From the NCBI GenBank assembly GCA_021776685.1, contig JAJFFJ010000043.1:1-64000 (forward strand): DNA of 64,000 bases. The letters run 5' to 3'. Source of the DNA: Alphaproteobacteria bacterium (GTDB lineage: Bacteria; Pseudomonadota; Alphaproteobacteria; Bin65). The first letter of the stretch is position 1. Each line of letters opens with the position of its first letter. This document shows, one piece after another, positions 41,233 to 50,448 of this stretch. The translations under genes were made by a program, and so were the position numbers. The notes beneath the pieces were generated by a model that ran no database searches, was not told the DNA's origin, and worked only from the letters and a program-made list of their open reading frames with translations.

Positions 41233-43113
41233 TCAGACCGCTTTAGTTGCAGGTACTTTCTTCTCTAGCTTATTTTCTGCTGCCTTTCGCATCCTCCCTA
41301 CGGTGGGCGACAAACGATACCCAGGCAACGCAATACCAAGGTAATCAGCGATAGGCTTGTCGAGTTCAGCACCTCGTTCTTTCAGTTCGACACATTTGGC
41401 TTCGACGGATTCACGAAACGACACTTGTTCCGGAGTCATGGCCTTTTCCGGCTCCCTGACCCACTCGATCATGTCCTCTACTGCCGCGAGCACTTCCCCT
41501 GGTCGAGCTTCTTTCACCCGGATTCCGGCGGATCGAAAGTGGAAGGCGTTGTCAAAGTGCTGAGCATTGTTTGAGAGAGCGTCCTCAAGAGCAATGGGCA
41601 CCCATCGCCCAGCCCGCCTCTGTTCATACCGTTTGAAGCAGGCCATTTCCATCGGCGCCGGAAGGAGCGTGTAGTGCAACACCGCGTTCACCGATAGCAG
41701 CGGCTTACCCAGTGCACGCGCGTACGCGCAAGGGCCCGATTGACAACCAATCATGAAGTCGGCGTGGGCAATGAAGAAGGGGTCGTACTCGGGTCGATAC
41801 CGCCGTTCAAATGGCAGCTCGACATACCGCTTGTTTCGAATTTTTAACCTAGGCATTTGGCCATCTCCAATTCGAACCACTTGGTATCCCTGGTTGAGCA
41901 GATGCCGGATTGCTGGAACATAGTTCCTGATTTGGGTGTTTCGAAAGGCTTGGGCGCCTAATCGATGATAGGCGTCGTGGCGCGCGTGGAGGACAACCAA
42001 TGGCTGATCAACATCAACCTTTATTCGACGCGCAAATTCTTGGCCCCGCCTCTCAAGGCCGGCTGGCAGCATCATACTCCACTCATTATGCCGGAAAGAG
42101 TCGTCTGGATCGCGCGTTCGGTGAACCGCTTCACGTAGTAAGCTCCAATAATTCTCGAAACAAAGATTGATCGACCCTTCACTCAATGTCCCAAAGTGCA
42201 TCCACGAGGCATTCAATATTGGGTCGTCGGTGACAGGAATATATTGGGCGTATTCGTCGATGATCCGGAGGCAAGCTGCAGACCCTGGACGATACGTGGC
42301 GCGGCTTGGCCCCAAGAGGAAGACCTGATCATATTCTTGTCTTCGGAGTGCAAGGAAATAGTACGGATCCAAAATAGCATGGCCGAGGGCTTGGGTTGAC
42401 GAGTGGAAAAATACTCCGTAACGGCGCGACCAATCTTTACGTGCCAAATCAAGGATAACCCTGACCGCCAATGGTCCAGAACAACGTTCCATGATGCGCA
42501 TATGCAACTGATCTTTAGTTTCCTTGTCGTCGAGCGGTTTTTCCGCATCGACCATCTCGTAGAATCGCCCGAAGTGCGCCTTTGCCCTTTCAACGTCAAG
42601 CAGGTGCCCATTAGCAAAAGCCGCGTTAAGCCCTAGGATTGGGATCGAAAGAATTCCAGGATCAAGGTCGTGTGCGATGGAAAAGCTGGCCGCCGACTTG
42701 GAGAGGTTACCCGCTGTGTAGTTGGCAACTGCAGCGGCTAGATGAAGGCTGGCGTTCTCAGGATATCGGAGAAGAAGGGCCTGAAACGAATCGGATGAAA
42801 ACGCCCTGGCGCTTACTTCAGGGCGTGAGGCAAATCCACGAAACAGCCACAGCACCTCAACTACTGATTGCAAGGGAATGAGGTGCCTGACCCAAACGGC
42901 GCCCCAAACAATCATTCGTTGTCCAAATGCACCTACTATGAACTCCATCGCACGCGCGGATCCCAGGCGCCGTTGTTGCCGACCGACATTCGCAAGAATT
43001 AGGACCAGCAAGATACCTCCCAAAGGCGTTAGGCATAGCAACTTGGCGAAGCCGCGAAAAAAAATGTTCCCTGCAAGGCTTTTGATTGTCTGATAGAGGG
43101 CTTCCGCAATCAT
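41233..43113 (-). CDS. putative glycosyltransferase, TIGR04372-like
   Basis: A 626-residue protein. A hydrophobic N-terminal segment (FAKLLCLTPLGGILLVLILANVG, about 22-44) suggests membrane association. A tetratricopeptide-like part follows (about 95-190). The C-terminal catalytic region has VVLHARHDAYHR, AFRNTQIRNYVPAIRHLLNQGYQVVRIGDG and FFIAHADFMIGCQSGPCAYARALGKPLL, the pattern I recall for TIGR04372-family glycosyltransferases of surface polysaccharide loci. Donor and acceptor are unknown. A degraded copy of its C-terminal end lies near 56860-57120. Confidence 0.75.
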   Translation of the reverse strand: MIAEALYQTIKSLAGNIFFRGFAKLLCLTPLGGILLVLILANVGRQQRRLGSARAMEFIVGAFGQRMIVWGAVWVRHLIPLQSVVEVLWLFRGFASRPEVSARAFSSDSFQALLLRYPENASLHLAAAVANYTAGNLSKSAASFSIAHDLDPGILSIPILGLNAAFANGHLLDVERAKAHFGRFYEMVDAEKPLDDKETKDQLHMRIMERCSGPLAVRVILDLARKDWSRRYGVFFHSSTQALGHAILDPYYFLALRRQEYDQVFLLGPSRATYRPGSAACLRIIDEYAQYIPVTDDPILNASWMHFGTLSEGSINLCFENYWSLLREAVHRTRDPDDSFRHNEWSMMLPAGLERRGQEFARRIKVDVDQPLVVLHARHDAYHRLGAQAFRNTQIRNYVPAIRHLLNQGYQVVRIGDGQMPRLKIRNKRYVELPFERRYRPEYDPFFIAHADFMIGCQSGPCAYARALGKPLLSVNAVLHYTLLPAPMEMACFKRYEQRRAGRWVPIALEDALSNNAQHFDNAFHFRSAGIRVKEARPGEVLAAVEDMIEWVREPEKAMTPEQVSFRESVEAKCVELKERGAELDKPIADYLGIALPGYRLSPTVGRMRKAAENKLEKKVPATKAV

Positions 43114-43558
43114 TCTGTCTGTTACCTCGAGTAGCCTAACGTAAATCGGAGTTGCCTAGATCGCTGGCGATCCAGGTTCCAATATAGGCCTGTGGTTGCT
43201 TTAAAAAGCCAATGAACCGCACGGCTCCACGCAAATATGATCCGCGGCCAAATTTTGTACAACTCGTTGAGTATGCGTTGTAGGTCTCAGGAACAGGGGC
43301 CAAGGCTGGAGCTGGGTGACGCGAGAAATCCAGTCATGAGTCCGTCGGCCGGCTAGGAAGCTCGGAGAGCGGGCGGCCCGTTGCCGATATCCGTCCGATA
43401 TAGGCATGTTAAGCAGTGCGCCATTAGCCCCCCTCTTCGAGGCAGTGTGGCAGCGCGATTGCGACGGCATTTTATGCTGCGCTTGGTCCCTTAATGACTA
43501 TAAGCTTGGCCTATCTCCTGCTGGCTTTGGCCCGGTAATCGCGCTGCATGGAGCTATC
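43114..43558. other. divergent intergenic region
   Basis: Upstream region for the minus-strand glycosyltransferase and the plus-strand methyltransferase. An ATG at 43406 is open in frame with the methyltransferase, but the segment lacks family-like sequence; GGAG before ATG 43559 supports the later start. Nothing else is seen. Confidence 0.4.
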
Positions 43559-44725
43559 ATGGCGGGGCACCTTGCGTTTTATAAAGAATACGGCATTTCG
43601 CCGGTTCGCTATGCTATGTCCCGGGTTGGCGAACACTTTGAACGCCGCGATGCGCTTTATCGCTCGCTCGGTCTGCCAGCAGTAGCATTCTCAGGCGTGC
43701 GTGTGTTGGAGGTGGCGCCTGGGTCTGGGCAGAACAGTCTTTACCTCGCGGCATGCCGTCCCGACGAACTTGTGCTAGTAGAGCCGAATCCTGCTGGACT
43801 TCGGGATATCGAGGCGGCCTATGCTGGCTTCGATCGGCCACATACGTCGCCATCCATTCATTCTGTCCGTTTCGAGGAATTCGAAGCTGACAACCTCTTC
43901 GATATCGTGCTCTGTGAAAACTGGCTCGGTTCGGAGCCAAACGAACTCGGCCTGATCGGCAAATTGGCAAGTTTGGTTGCGCCGGGCGGGGTTCTGGTAA
44001 TTACCGCTGTGCCGCTCGCGGGATTTTTTCCCAATGTAATGCGTAAGCTGCTCGCCCTTCGTCTAATGCAGCCTGGGTCGGACATCTATCAGACTACAAC
44101 CCATCTTCTCACCGCATTTGCTTCACATCTGGCCACAATACCCGGTATGACCCGTAGCGCCGAGGACTGGGTACAGGACTGTATGGTCAATCCCCACTAC
44201 TTGCGGGTGGCTCTGCCATTCGAAACACTTCTGGAGGTAGTAGGAGGGTCACTGGATGTACTCTCGACCTCCCCCCGTTTCTTTACTGACTGGCGCTGGT
44301 TTAAGGCGATATCCGGCGCTGATCGAACTTTCAATAAGCCATTTCTTGAATCTGTGTCGGCGAATTTGCCTAATTTTCTTGACTACCGGCGATTGTTCGA
44401 AACCCAGGCGGCAAGCGCGGATGATTCGACGCTGTCCGAAATGTTTGAACGGGCCTATCAGACAGCGCTCGAGTGGGAGGACGCCAATACTTCAAGCGAT
44501 ATGGCGGCTCGTGCGGCAGCAACTGTCGAATTGGGAGAGTTCATCATTGCAGTCGGCCGGAACATGGCTCGGTTCGATCCGTCCTATGAGGAGACCTTCA
44601 TAGAGCTTGCGGCTGTCTGGGCTCAACCTGACCTATTACCATCCGATGTGGCCGGCATGAAAAAATTTGCCAGCCTGTTCGGCCGGGAGACGGTGTATGT
44701 TTCCTTTACCCGGCGTGCTACCTGA
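43559..44725 (+). CDS. SAM-dependent methyltransferase of the polysaccharide locus
   Basis: A 388-residue protein from ATG 43559. The family start MAGHLAFYKEYGISPVRYAM is followed by HFERRDALYRSLGLP and the SAM motif VRVLEVAPGSGQNSLYLAA (about 46-64), then LVLVEPNPAGL. The C-terminal half (about 200 residues) has no known motif and may bind the sugar acceptor. The next gene, a GT2, starts 26 bases downstream. Extension to 43406 would add 51 residues of low plausibility. Confidence 0.82.
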   Translation: MAGHLAFYKEYGISPVRYAMSRVGEHFERRDALYRSLGLPAVAFSGVRVLEVAPGSGQNSLYLAACRPDELVLVEPNPAGLRDIEAAYAGFDRPHTSPSIHSVRFEEFEADNLFDIVLCENWLGSEPNELGLIGKLASLVAPGGVLVITAVPLAGFFPNVMRKLLALRLMQPGSDIYQTTTHLLTAFASHLATIPGMTRSAEDWVQDCMVNPHYLRVALPFETLLEVVGGSLDVLSTSPRFFTDWRWFKAISGADRTFNKPFLESVSANLPNFLDYRRLFETQAASADDSTLSEMFERAYQTALEWEDANTSSDMAARAAATVELGEFIIAVGRNMARFDPSYEETFIELAAVWAQPDLLPSDVAGMKKFASLFGRETVYVSFTRRAT

Positions 44726-44751
44726 CCCCGCACACGGCAGCTCGACGACCA

Positions 44752-45726
44752 ATGTTACCGCCAGCCGAACTATCCTGGAGTGGCAAAACGACAAACATCC
44801 CAGCACTCACAATCGTTACGTCGGTTCTGAACGGTCTGCCATACGTGAGCGACATGCTGGCATCGATCCCAGTCAGATCCGATGTCGAACATCTGGTCAT
44901 TGATGCCGGATCCACCGATGGCACCGTCGAATTTCTGGAAGGGCAAAAGGGCCTCCGGTTGGTTCGCCGGCCGTCCCTTCCGCTTTATGACGCGTGGAAT
45001 CTTGCCCTGGCGGAAATGCGCGGTGCGGCCGTTTGGTTCGTTAACGCGGACGACCTCGTTGCGCCCGGGGCAGTCAAAGCCGTACTGAAGGGCCTATCCA
45101 AGTACACGGCGGCTGAGGTAATCCAGGGTCGATCAGAGGCATTCAAGAATTGCGAATCTAGGGACGGGCCTTCGACACCGTATCCAGCGCCTGGAGAAAT
45201 CCTCCACCTCCTGGATGTCATATTTGGCGCGCCGGTGATAAATGGACGCATATTTCGCCGAAGCCTTATGGAGCGGGCGGGGCCCTTTGATACACGCTAT
45301 CAATTTGCGGCGGACCGGGAATGGCTGTTGCGGCTCGCGACAGCGCCATCCTCACCGGTTTGTCGGGACCTTGGCGTACTGCTTTACCGCTATCGCATTC
45401 ATGAAGGTTCAATGACTTTGGCCCAGACACCGGCGAGGCGACTGGCAATTGCCGACGAGCACCGGCAGGTGGCCGCGCGGGCATCAAGGCAGTTGAAAAT
45501 GCGGTCAAATGGAGATCAATATACAATGCGTATGCTACAAGCCTGGAGCGCAAGGGAAGCCGTTGCTGGCTTGTGGTCGGCGCTGCGTGCATGTCGATTA
45601 TGGGCAATTACCCGCCTGTCCTTCGTAATCGGCATCCAGCCGGCATTGGCCGTTCGGCTCGCACGCGCGCGAAAATGGCAGCGTGCCTATTTACGCCGCG
45701 CGAGAGCGGTTTCACCTAAATGTTGA
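44752..45726 (+). CDS. glycosyltransferase family 2
   Basis: A 324-residue GT-A fold enzyme. The N-terminal part is LTIVTSVLNGLPYVSDMLASI and HLVIDAGSTDGTVEFL (nucleotide-sugar site), with VWFVNADDLVAPGA as the DXD-like metal site (about residue 98). The acceptor region RYQFAADREWLLRLA matches the WcaA/PglI-like group. A basic, helical C-terminus follows. It transfers one sugar of the repeat unit; specificity unknown. Confidence 0.9.
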   Translation: MLPPAELSWSGKTTNIPALTIVTSVLNGLPYVSDMLASIPVRSDVEHLVIDAGSTDGTVEFLEGQKGLRLVRRPSLPLYDAWNLALAEMRGAAVWFVNADDLVAPGAVKAVLKGLSKYTAAEVIQGRSEAFKNCESRDGPSTPYPAPGEILHLLDVIFGAPVINGRIFRRSLMERAGPFDTRYQFAADREWLLRLATAPSSPVCRDLGVLLYRYRIHEGSMTLAQTPARRLAIADEHRQVAARASRQLKMRSNGDQYTMRMLQAWSAREAVAGLWSALRACRLWAITRLSFVIGIQPALAVRLARARKWQRAYLRRARAVSPKC

Positions 45727-45736
45727 GACGGATGAG

Positions 45737-46354
45737 ATGGCGGCAGCGATGTGTCATATCGGTCTGGATCTCGACAATACGATAATCGACTACAGCGAAG
45801 CCTTTGGTTCCGTAGGTATTCACCATGGTCTGCTCCCTAGAGAGCAGGTCATGGTCTCAAAAAATGCGGCGAAGGACTATTTGCTGGCGCAGCCGAATGG
45901 CATGCACGACTGGATGCGACTGCAGGGGCTTGTGTATGGACCGCAGATCCATTCTGCACGCCTGTATGACGGCGTGGAGAAATTCGTCCTCGAAGCCGAT
46001 CGGCGTGGCCACCGGATTTCCATCGTCAGTCACAAAACCGAAAAGGGGCACTTTGATACCAGCGGCACCAGCCTTCATGATGCAGCCCTCTCTTTTCTGC
46101 GAGCTGCGGGGTTGGTTGGTCGCGACGGCACTATTTCGGAAGACGATGTTCACTTCTTGTCAACGCGGGATGCGAAGGTGCGCCGCATTGGCGAGATCGG
46201 TTGTGATGTGTTTGTCGACGACCTGCCGGAAGTCTTGCTTCATCCGGAATTCCCGCGGGGCACAAAACCGGTTTGGTTTGCCGAACCTACCGAGAACCAA
46301 ATGGGGTTGACGGCTGTCAACAACTGGGATCGCCTGCATGCCTTGCTTGAATAA
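45737..46354 (+). CDS. HAD-superfamily phosphatase-like protein
   Basis: About 205 residues from ATG 45737 (ATG 45749 is an alternative). The HAD motif I is GLDLDNTIIDY with the Asp nucleophile; motif II may be ISIVSHKT and motif IV DVFVDDLPEVLLHP. It lies after the GT2 gene and before the split transketolase. A sugar-phosphate phosphatase role in making the unusual sugar is possible. The frame upstream of 45737 overlaps the GT2 gene and is unlikely to be translated. Confidence 0.82.
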   Translation: MAAAMCHIGLDLDNTIIDYSEAFGSVGIHHGLLPREQVMVSKNAAKDYLLAQPNGMHDWMRLQGLVYGPQIHSARLYDGVEKFVLEADRRGHRISIVSHKTEKGHFDTSGTSLHDAALSFLRAAGLVGRDGTISEDDVHFLSTRDAKVRRIGEIGCDVFVDDLPEVLLHPEFPRGTKPVWFAEPTENQMGLTAVNNWDRLHALLE

Positions 46355-46469
46355 CCCCGGACCGTGATGTTCGGCAATTTACGCGCCTAAGACTGGTGCA
46401 TTAAACTAATATGGGCTTGGTATTTTTGGTGTTCACGTCCGAGCCACATTCTACAGAGGAATTTCAAAC

Positions 46470-47291
46470 TTGCCTGACAAACCGCTGGATGATCGTTCCA
46501 AATTTCTCAGACGGCTTGTTGTCCGGGGTCTGGAGGGGGGAAACCGGGGCCATGTCGGCTCATCCATGTCGCTGGTGGAAATTCTCAGGGTTCTCTACGA
46601 TTCCGTCCTCCGGTTCGATCCGAAGACACCGGCCGATCCTGCCCGTGATCGTTGTATCCTGAGTAAAGGGCACGGTTGCCTCGCCCTCTACGCCATCCTT
46701 GTCGACAAGGGATTTGTGGATCCAAAAGAACTCGACCGCTTTTGCCTGCCCGGCGGTATGCTCGGCGGCCATCCCGAGCGGGGGAAGGTGCCGGGTGTGG
46801 AAGCATCCACTGGCGCATTGGGGCATGGTCTCTCGATTGGCCTTGGGATGGCGCTTGCGGCCCGGGCACAATGTCGGGACAGCCAAGTTTTTGTTGTGAT
46901 GGGCGATGGCGAGATCAATGAAGGCTCGATCTGGGAAGCCGCACTCTGTGCAGGCAAGCATGGACTGTCAAATCTCTGGGCGCTCGTCGACTACAACAAG
47001 ATCCAATCGGCCGGACCAACCCGCGATATTCAGGATCTGGAACCCTTGACGGACAAATGGCGCGCTTTCGGATTTGAGACGCTTGAGGTGGACGGGCACG
47101 ATGTAGATGCTCTCGAAGCCGTGCTGGGCACCGGTGCTCCGAATCTAGATAAGCCGACCGCGATCGTCTGTCATACGGTCAAGGGAAAGGGCATTCCTTT
47201 CGCCGAGAACGATCCGAAGTGGCATCACCACTCAAAGTTTGATCCTCGGGTACTCGAGGAAATGTACGCAGCGCTGGAGCCAGGCTCGTGA
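46470..47291 (+). CDS. transketolase-like, N-terminal (ThDP-binding) subunit
   Basis: A 273-residue subunit carrying the thiamine diphosphate-binding half of transketolase. GHVGSSMSLVEILRVLY (about 26-42), SKGHGCLALYAIL, STGALGHGLSIGLGMALAA and the ThDP/Mg motif VMGDGEINEGSIWEAA (GDG...N, about 142-157) are all present. The start is TTG 46470 with AGAGGA upstream. With the next gene it forms a split enzyme that moves two-carbon ketol units between sugars. Finding it in a polysaccharide locus beside 2OG-oxygenase and LIC12192-like genes points to biosynthesis of a special sugar and not central metabolism. Confidence 0.93.
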   Translation: MPDKPLDDRSKFLRRLVVRGLEGGNRGHVGSSMSLVEILRVLYDSVLRFDPKTPADPARDRCILSKGHGCLALYAILVDKGFVDPKELDRFCLPGGMLGGHPERGKVPGVEASTGALGHGLSIGLGMALAARAQCRDSQVFVVMGDGEINEGSIWEAALCAGKHGLSNLWALVDYNKIQSAGPTRDIQDLEPLTDKWRAFGFETLEVDGHDVDALEAVLGTGAPNLDKPTAIVCHTVKGKGIPFAENDPKWHHHSKFDPRVLEEMYAALEPGS

Positions 47292-48235
47292 GAAAAACCT
47301 GTATCAAAATGATCCACGAGCTAGCCCAGAGAGACGAACGGGTTGTATTCATCGGGTCCGATCTCAGCCCCGGTCTCCTTTCCGAGATGAAGGAGGAAAT
47401 GCCGGAGCGCTACTTCATGGAAGGCGTCACCGAAGCCAATGTGATCGGCATGGCTGCAGGAATGGCCATGGACAACTTTGTTCCCTATGTGAACACGATT
47501 GCCACATTCATTACGCGACGTTGTTACGAGCAGGTGGCCCTTGATCTCTGCCTGCACGATTTGCCCGTCAGGTTGATCGGGAACGGCGGCGGGGTTGTTT
47601 ACGCCCCCCTTGGCCCTACACATCTTGCTGTCGAAGACATGGCGATTATGCGGGCCCTACCCAACATGACGGTTGTTGCTGTCTCTGACGCTGAAGAAAT
47701 GGTCCGGCTCATGGAGGCGAGCCTAAACTGGCCGCACCCGATATACATCAGGCTGGGTAAAGGTGGCGATCCCGTCATTTCGAGGGAGGAGCACGGCTTT
47801 GAGATTGGTCGTGGAATTGTCTTGAAAGCGGCAGCGCGGCCTGGGGCAGCGCTTCTGATTTCAACCGGCGTCATGACCGCCCGGACGCTCGCGGCCGCCG
47901 AATCTTTGGCTGGCGACGGGCACGATGTCGAAGTGCTGCACATGCATACTGTGAAACCACTCGATGCGGAACTGCTGCTGGAACGCGCTCGACATGTTCA
48001 CTGTATTTGCACGGTCGAGGAGCATTCGGTGATCGGCGGGCTTGGCAGCGCCGTTGTCGATGCTCTGGTCGATGCCGGCCGTTTCAGCCTGCCCGTTATG
48101 CGGCGACTCGGCCTGCCGGACAGATTTGCCGATTCCTACGGTGTTCAGGATGATCTGCTGGAGCGTTTTGGGCTTCAGCCGGAGCAGATCGCAGAAACCG
48201 TAGGCGAACTCATGCGCCTGGATCGCGTGGCATGA
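47288..48235 (+). CDS. transketolase-like, C-terminal (PYR plus C-domain) subunit
   Basis: A 315-residue partner of the preceding subunit. The pyrimidine-binding domain includes the activating Glu in YFMEGVTEANVIGMAAGMAM (about 39-58), then FITRRCYEQVALDLCLHDLPVRLIGNGGGV. The C-terminal domain follows with CICTVEEHSVIGGLGSAVVDAL. The start is GTG 47288 in a GTGA overlap with the first subunit, and its own stop overlaps the 2OG-oxygenase start by ATGA. Split transketolase pairs of this size are common among specialised sugar and metabolite clusters. Confidence 0.93.
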   Translation: MRKTCIKMIHELAQRDERVVFIGSDLSPGLLSEMKEEMPERYFMEGVTEANVIGMAAGMAMDNFVPYVNTIATFITRRCYEQVALDLCLHDLPVRLIGNGGGVVYAPLGPTHLAVEDMAIMRALPNMTVVAVSDAEEMVRLMEASLNWPHPIYIRLGKGGDPVISREEHGFEIGRGIVLKAAARPGAALLISTGVMTARTLAAAESLAGDGHDVEVLHMHTVKPLDAELLLERARHVHCICTVEEHSVIGGLGSAVVDALVDAGRFSLPVMRRLGLPDRFADSYGVQDDLLERFGLQPEQIAETVGELMRLDRVA

Positions 48236-49050
48236 ATGCGCACCCGCTTGGGTTCGCTGATGCCGGTGACAACACGGCATGCAGGGCCTTTCTTCGCGAC
48301 GGATTTGTCATCGCAGCGGCAGAAGACCGGTCATCGCTCGACCGAATTAGGTCACACATCGCCTCGGCTGTACGCCATCACCTCGATGCCGGCGAGGATG
48401 ACGACGACGCTGCCCTCCTCAATCAGGTCCATCGTTATGTCGATAAATCGGGGCTGAATGAGCTTCGGCTGGCGGTCATTAATGGGCTCCGGGCGCAAGA
48501 CTGGTTCCGGCCCACCTATTTCTCGGTCGCTCGGGGGCTGATTGAGAAGATCGTCGGCAACGAACTGGTCATGCAGCGCGGAGCCGGACTAAGCGTTCAA
48601 CTTCCCGGCGATCAAAGCTCGCTGTTACCGATCCACACGGACGTCTGGGATGGTGATTCGCCTTTCGAGGTAGTTCTGTGGGTGCCTATGGTCAACTGTT
48701 TCGCGACCAAGAGCATGTACATCCTGCCTCTGGATGTAGACAGGGACTATCAATCTCGTGTCGCCGATTTCCGGGAACAAGGCAGCGAGGCGCTTTTCGA
48801 GGCCGTAGAGAAAGATGCCCAGTTCCTTAAGATAGATTATGGGTCGGTCCTCTTATTCAGCCAGACGCTAATGCACGGAAACCGTGTCAATGAGGAAGAA
48901 ACGACGCGGTGGAGCATAAATTGCCGCTTCAAGAGCGTGATGTCGCCCTATGCGGACAAGCGGCTAGGCGAATTCTTTGAACCAATATCGGTCCGGCCAG
49001 CGACCCATATAGGTCTCGCCTACGAAATGCCGGGCGGATTTGGTGACTAG
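48232..49050 (+). CDS. 2OG-Fe(II) oxygenase, sporadic carbohydrate cluster type
   Basis: A 272-residue non-haem iron oxygenase. The facial triad is visible as IHTD (His135, Asp137) and MHGNR (His215), with Arg226 (ETTRWSIN) placed to bind 2-oxoglutarate. I recall this sequence type as the 'sporadic carbohydrate cluster 2OG-Fe(II) oxygenase' family (TIGR04324); that is recall without a search. It is translationally coupled to the transketolase pair and overlaps the next gene by 11 bases. It could hydroxylate or desaturate a sugar or its carrier. Confidence 0.85.
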   Translation: MNAHPLGFADAGDNTACRAFLRDGFVIAAAEDRSSLDRIRSHIASAVRHHLDAGEDDDDAALLNQVHRYVDKSGLNELRLAVINGLRAQDWFRPTYFSVARGLIEKIVGNELVMQRGAGLSVQLPGDQSSLLPIHTDVWDGDSPFEVVLWVPMVNCFATKSMYILPLDVDRDYQSRVADFREQGSEALFEAVEKDAQFLKIDYGSVLLFSQTLMHGNRVNEEETTRWSINCRFKSVMSPYADKRLGEFFEPISVRPATHIGLAYEMPGGFGD

Positions 49051-49480
49051 TCGCCATGGCCATCGCGGCTATATCGGTTCGCGCCGCTACTTGGGCGACC
49101 GAGCGCCGCAACATGTACAGAACCTTGTTATTCGGGACTTCTGCGCCCGAAACGGGCACACCTACCTTCTCTCCGCGACCGAGTATGCGATGGAAGGTTG
49201 CTTCATGATTTTGGAAGATCTTGTGGAGGAAGCGCCGGCCCTGGAAGGGGTCGTCCTGTACTCGATCTTCATGCTGCCGGAGAGCCGGAGTAGCCGGACC
49301 CAATACCTCCATCGGTTCCTCTCGGCGGGTGTGACCATTCACGGGGCCGTCGAGAATTTCGATCTGCTCACCGAGACAGGACTGCTGGAGCTGGAGGCAC
49401 TCTGGAAGTTGCGGCAACTTTCTGACCGCGCCGGACCGCTTGCCGGGGTTAGCCGTGAACTCAGAGATTTGATTGGCTGA
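49040..49480 (+). CDS. sporadic carbohydrate cluster protein, LIC12192-like
   Basis: A 146-residue protein from GTG 49040. RGYIGSRRYLGDRAPQHVQN (about 9-28), VIRDFCARNGHTYLLSATEY, and VVLYSIFMLPES followed by FLSAGVTIHGAVE match what I recall of TIGR04323. The biochemical function of that family is unknown. The order of motifs looks like a resolvase N-terminal fold (see findings). It overlaps the 2OG-oxygenase gene, so the two are made together. Confidence 0.78.
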   Translation: MVTSRHGHRGYIGSRRYLGDRAPQHVQNLVIRDFCARNGHTYLLSATEYAMEGCFMILEDLVEEAPALEGVVLYSIFMLPESRSSRTQYLHRFLSAGVTIHGAVENFDLLTETGLLELEALWKLRQLSDRAGPLAGVSRELRDLIG

Positions 49481-49578
49481 AAGGCAGAAGAACAGGGAAA
49501 CCTGCGATTTGAACCGATAACCTTGAACGATCCCCCGGCTCCTTGACATTCAATCCGCAACCGGACATGGCATAGGCC

Positions 49579-50448
49579 ATGTTTGAAATAAGCGTCATAG
49601 TGCCAGTCTACAATCGGTCGGAATTGCTCCGGAGAGCGCTGGAGAGTGTGGCGGCGCAGACTCTCCCGCCCGATGAAGTCATTGTTGTGGACGATGCGTC
49701 GAGCGAAGATATCCGGGAGGTGGTCGCCGGTATTGGCCTCGACGCGGCGCGCGTCCTCAGACTGCCGCACCGGAGCGGTCCTTCTGGCGCTAGGAATGCC
49801 GGGATCTGTGCCGCAAAGGGTAAATATGTTGCTTTCCTCGATTCCGACGACCAGTGGACGGTCGACAAGCTCGCCCTCCAGATGGAACATCTCCTCAGGT
49901 CGGGAAACTTCGCATTGTCTTGCACAGCCTATCATTTTCACAATGGAGACGGGTCGGGAACTGTTCGCGCGTTTCGCACCGGCGAGTTCAGGACGCCTGA
50001 TCTAGCATTCGGCTGCGGCCTCAGCCCCGGAAGCACGCTAGTTGCGCGCCGCCAAATATTTGACGAGGTTGGCCTGTTTGACACGCGATTGGCGCGACTC
50101 GAGGACTGGGACTGGTTGATTGGCGCTGGGAAAAAATACTCAATTGGAATCGTTAATGAACCGTTGTCGCATATCTACAGAAGTGCGCCGCCGGACGGAC
50201 GGCGTGTGGTTTGCTCGTGCCGCCGGATCAGATCACGGCACAAGCAGACCTTCAGGAACTTTGGAGTTCGGTATTCTCTGCGGTTTTCCGCGGCGATCCA
50301 CCACGAGATCGCAGTCGCAAGATTCAACGACCGGCGATATCTGGCTTCTCTTAGATCGTTCATGATCTCGATAACTATCTACCCCTTTCGGGAAAGCAGC
50401 TTTTACAGCCGAATCTTCTCTAGAGTAATGCGCGAACTGTTCAGGTAG
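49579..50448 (+). CDS. glycosyltransferase family 2
   Basis: A 289-residue GT-A enzyme. ISVIVPVYNRSELLRRALES, VIVVDDASSEDI and YVAFLDSDDQWTVDKL (DXD) give a standard GT2 core. RLEDWDWLIGAGKKYSIGIV is the acceptor-side motif. The C-terminal helical tail includes HHEIAVARFNDRRYLASL and SITIYPFRESSFYS, a tail also seen in the fragment at 61567. It ends directly against the convergent fcl gene with no spacer. Confidence 0.9.
   Translation: MFEISVIVPVYNRSELLRRALESVAAQTLPPDEVIVVDDASSEDIREVVAGIGLDAARVLRLPHRSGPSGARNAGICAAKGKYVAFLDSDDQWTVDKLALQMEHLLRSGNFALSCTAYHFHNGDGSGTVRAFRTGEFRTPDLAFGCGLSPGSTLVARRQIFDEVGLFDTRLARLEDWDWLIGAGKKYSIGIVNEPLSHIYRSAPPDGRRVVCSCRRIRSRHKQTFRNFGVRYSLRFSAAIHHEIAVARFNDRRYLASLRSFMISITIYPFRESSFYSRIFSRVMRELFR

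Noticed and set aside
49555-49580. Extension of the GT2 gene upstream of 49579
   Set aside because: MFEISVIVPVYNRS is the normal N-terminus of the family and nothing upstream resembles it.
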